The notes below the pieces were generated by a model. It was not told the DNA's origin. It made no database searches and was given only the letters and a program-made list of their open reading frames with translations. From Caenorhabditis elegans (Eukaryota; Nematoda; Chromadorea; Rhabditida; Rhabditidae), in the NCBI RefSeq assembly GCF_000002985.6, contig NC_003281.10, positions 4,960,001 to 5,024,000 of the forward strand: a DNA stretch of 64,000 nucleotides. The letters run 5' to 3'. A program made the translations under genes and the position numbers. Positions 61,226 to 64,000 of the stretch are shown in pieces (position 1 is the first letter of the stretch; every line of letters begins with the position of its first letter).

Positions 61226-61889
61226 ATGGAGCCAAACCCATCCGATCCTGTTCTAACAGATCGGATTCAAGCAATCGTGACGACTGAAAAAAGTATTGAT
61301 GAGATGATGAAGTGTGCTCGAGAAATTATTCAAGATTTGGGAAAAGAGAAACAAATCGGAAAAGTTTGTTAAAATTTTGAAGTTAAAAAATATAGAAACA
61401 TATTTCTTTCAGAATAAAATGGAAGATAATGCGAACAATTTCAAAAAACTGATAACTCAAGTGGAAAATGAATTGAGCGCTCAAATGCAATACTTATCGC
61501 ATGTTTGTGTTGGATCATCACATCAAGGTATTACTCATTGGAAATTATTAATTTATTTCTACACGTACTTTTCAGGATCAACATTCGGTGTACTTCAAAA
61601 CTCACTTCTCGCTCAATCTGGACTTTCTTCTCTTCATTCGGAACTTTTTCAAATCGTGAGATATCTTGATCCAACATCAGATGAACCACAAACTACAGAA
61701 GAAGATGAGGAGGACGGATCCGATGATCTGAATGAAGATGGAGCAGATGGTGCTCCATCTTCGACAGTGACGTCATCGACTACTGATGGTAGCGGTGGAG
61801 GTGATGACGCTGCAAGTAGCAGTGCTCCGCGAAGTCAAGAAGAAAGTGGAAGACAAATGACGGATGATGATGACGATATGGAACAATGA
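61226..61889 (+). CDS. mdt-11: Mediator subunit 11
   Basis: Head-module subunit of Mediator, coupling transcription factors to RNA polymerase II. The N-terminal helical part matches MED11: MEPNPSDPVLTDRIQAIVTT, EKSIDEMMKCAREIIQDLGK, KLITQVENELSAQMQYLSHV, FGVLQNSLLAQSGLSSLHSE, followed by a C-terminal acidic and Ser-rich tail (EEDEEDGSDDLNEDGADG, MTDDDDDMEQ) not seen in vertebrate MED11. About 175 residues over three exons. TTGCAG ends two bases before the ATG, placing it as the second operon cistron. Confidence 0.88.
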
Positions 61890-62046
61890 TCTCATTTTTA
61901 TGTATTTATTTATTATTATTATTACATTATCGTTTTTTTGCTATGAATTAACATTATCAATTTATCTATTTTTCGACTCAAATGGTTCAAAAATCCAGAA
62001 ATACTTCCCGATTGTATAAAAGCCATTAAAATGTAATCAACTTCAG

Positions 62047-63107
62047 ATGAAATCTTCATCGTCTTGGAAAAATCGGCCATCCTCGTCTTCTTATAGGAAT
62101 CCTAAATTTTTCGGAGGTAACTAAAGTTCAAGAGAAATCATTTTTTAATCAAATAATTTCAGCGAATCCCTATCAAGTATCCGATTTGGGTGCATGTCAA
62201 AGTGAGTTTTCACTTTTTTTGGAAACAATTTATTCACAATCAGCTCTTACAATTTGTAACATCACAGAAAAATTATAATAATTTTTTTTAGGTTACGGTA
62301 ACCAATCGCACCAACCTACTGTGTACGATGTAACTTACATTGAAAATCTGCGAAAACGATTCAACAGTCAACAGGATGAGCGGAGAAGTGTCAGAAATAA
62401 TGAAAAATTGGGAAGCGAGACACGGCATATTCACAGAAGACTAAAAGAGTACGATTTTGAACCAAAAATTAAATTATTCAATTTCAGAAATCATTAAGCA
62501 AACAATCGTGTCGAGACCGGGTACAGTATCTTCGGCACAAACATTGCAAATTTTCACGTCTGGATAATATAAATCTTTAAAATCTCCCTTTTTCAGAAAT
62601 ACTCAGCCATGTGATCTGAGTACTCTCACCTGTCTTGTCGGATGCTGTGGAAGATCATTCGAACGAATCGAGGTGCTAGCATTCCACGTGTCATATGCTC
62701 ATCAAGATGTAATGTCTGCTGAATCAAACAATTTGACATGCTTGTTGTGTGGAAAGAAATGGACGACCGTTCGAGTATGCTATTATCAATTGCTTCTTCT
62801 GAAAAATAATACTTTCAGAGAAAAATAATGCACCTTTCACTTGCACATCGAGAAATCGGCGAAGAGCATAACAGTCAGTGTATGCTTCAAGTGGAATCGG
62901 TTATTGCTCCAAATGCACCAAAGGCTCGGAGATTGGTAAAGGCTAGGATGGCTTATGATGATAATAGGTTGGTTTTTGACTCGATTATAATTTATTTTTA
63001 AATTTTCAAAATCTTTCAGACCGCCTGGTGACCCTAAATATGATGGATTGGATCCCTTCTTGGAAAGTGATAATCCCGAAGATGATGAATATACTTATGA
63101 CACTTGA
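62047..63107 (+). CDS. C2H2 zinc-finger protein, unrecognised
   Basis: Starts MKSSSSWKNRPSSSSYRNPK directly after ACTTCAG. A Gln/Arg-rich N-terminus (VYDVTYIENLRKRFNSQQDE) is followed by two zinc fingers: a first with CLVGCC and HVSYAH, and a second, CLLCGKKWTTVREKIMHLSL ending AH, spaced C-x2-C-x12-H-x4-H. The tail ARRLVKARMAYDDN, PEDDEYTYDT is acidic. About 240 residues. A tempting extra exon at 62489-62520 shifts the frame into a stop, so I skip it and join LKE to NTQPCDL. No ortholog is recognised. Third cistron of the wip-1 operon. Confidence 0.75.
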
Positions 63108-63133
63108 CGTTGTTAATTTTCATGAAAAATCCT

Positions 63134-63139
63134 AATAAA
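63134..63139 (+). terminator. poly(A) signal of the zinc-finger gene
   Basis: AATAAA 27 bp after the stop and about 125 bp before the coq-10 acceptor. Confidence 0.7.
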
Positions 63140-63263
63140 CGGGTAAATTCTGATGATTTTTTCCCTGATTTCAATTGATCCCTTACAATCGTATAAATCG
63201 AGCCACTAAATTTTTGTATCTGTTCTCATGAATTTTTTTTTGAAAAACAAACTTATCAAATAG

Positions 63264-63974
63264 ATGTTATTGCGTCGTCTCGGGCAAAACCTGATCCTAA
63301 ATCAGAGAAGATTTTCCAGTGAGATGGCATACTCGGAAAAACGATTGATTGGGTAAGTAATTTGAAGTATTTAGACGTCGAAAATTATTTAAATTTTTAG
63401 ATTTTCCCGGGACGAAATGTTTAAAGTCGTGTCTGATGTATCCGATTATCACAATTTTGTTCCATGGTGTCGGTCGTCTACAGTAACCCACGAGCACGAA
63501 AGCTCACAGATTGCGACGCTGGAAATTGGGTTTCCACCACTTTCAGAGAAATATTCGAGTCGTGTGATTCACATTAAGCCATCTGTTGTTCATGTTAGTT
63601 TATTCAAAGATTTCTAAGAAGGTTTCGGTTTTCGATATTCTATGTGTTTACAGTCTGTCGTCATAGAAAATGATAATCTCTTCCGCACACTTGACACTAC
63701 GTTCCGGTTTGGAAAAGTTCGTTCCATCAATTTTTGTTAAACCTCTATTAACGTTCACCTTTTTCAGGGAAAACCATCTGTTGAACGCTCATGTACTCTT
63801 CACTATGACTTAGTTTTTGAATTCGAGTCAGCTTTTCACTCAAGAATCGCTCATCTTTTCTTCGATAAAGTCGTAAAAACTATGGTTTCAGCATTTTTGC
63901 ACCGCGCTGAAAAGCTTTATGGACCACCGGAATTCCCACACTCACCACCGCAGGTTTTACAGTACAAATCTTGA
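63264..63974 (+). CDS. coq-10: COQ10 coenzyme Q-binding START-domain protein
   Basis: Mitochondrial lipid-binding protein needed for efficient ubiquinone use in respiration. Starts MLLRRLGQNLILNQRRFSSE, a basic, mitochondrial-targeting type N-terminus, then MAYSEKRLIGFSRDEMFKVV, SDVSDYHNFVPWCRSSTVTH, ATLEIGFPPLSEKYSSRVIH, the START-like core (VVIENDNLFRTLDTTFRFGK) and YDLVFEFESAFHSRIAHLFF, ending VLQYKS, stop at 63972-63974. The SDVxxYxxFVPWC motif is diagnostic. AATAG abuts the ATG, so this is the fourth operon cistron. Four exons and complete within the window. Confidence 0.92.
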
Positions 63975-64000
63975 TTTTTTTAAACTTAGTGACACTGTAA

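Noticed and set aside
62489-62520. Extra exon in the zinc-finger gene
   Set aside because: It has TTTCAG and GT edges, but inclusion shifts the frame to an early stop; skipping it keeps the zinc fingers in frame.

Overview
The window is nuclear DNA of a Caenorhabditis nematode, almost certainly C. elegans. It is AT-rich, most introns are 45-60 bp ending in TTTTCAG, genes are dense on both strands, 3' splice-site-like sequences sit just before start codons (spliced-leader acceptors), and same-strand genes lie a few hundred bases apart as in worm operons. The gene set (nca-2, vps-22, bud-23, tmem-131, wdr-60, larp-1, wip-1, mdt-11, coq-10) matches what I recall of C. elegans chromosome III. The chromosome is from memory; gene identities come from translating the exons.

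Layout. Minus strand 1-3039: a probable three-gene operon, JMJD8-like JmjC protein, then vps-22 (ESCRT-II), then bud-23 (18S rRNA methyltransferase, cut by the window edge). Plus strand 5661-19575: nca-2, the NALCN sodium leak channel, with a 4.5-kb first intron and several foldback repeats in its introns. Minus strand 19830-26873: a PCID2/Thp1-like PCI protein (TREX-2), an F-box protein, and a short gene resembling the last pore of a two-pore K+ channel. Plus strand 27268-31395: wdr-60 (dynein-2 intermediate chain), sharing a divergent promoter with the PCI gene. Minus strand 31562-38133: tmem-131 (collagen secretion). Plus strand 39383-41293: SMCR8-like DENN protein.

Minus strand 41471-57650: larp-1 (La and DM15 domains), followed downstream by two tandem TMEM177-like genes, a TMEM144-like transporter and an unrecognised small coiled-coil protein, probably one operon at least through the TMEM genes. 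Plus strand 58648-63974: wip-1 (WASP-interacting), mdt-11 (Mediator), a C2H2 zinc-finger protein and coq-10 (coenzyme Q-binding START protein), a second operon divergent from larp-1. AATAAA to next acceptor distances of about 110-125 bp support three of these polycistronic junctions.

I see no bacterial, viral or CRISPR-like system here, and no rRNA or tRNA gene that I could support. The points most worth following are a MITE inserted exactly at a wdr-60 splice donor, matched CDE/CHR (DREAM-type) sites in two promoters, a K+ channel fragment with an abnormal selectivity filter inside an apparent operon, tandem TMEM177 paralogues downstream of larp-1, an exact 200-bp tandem duplication, and a pre-miRNA-sized hairpin in a tmem-131 intron. 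Gene spans below run from start to stop codon and include introns; exon junctions were inferred by eye from GT/AG sites and frame.
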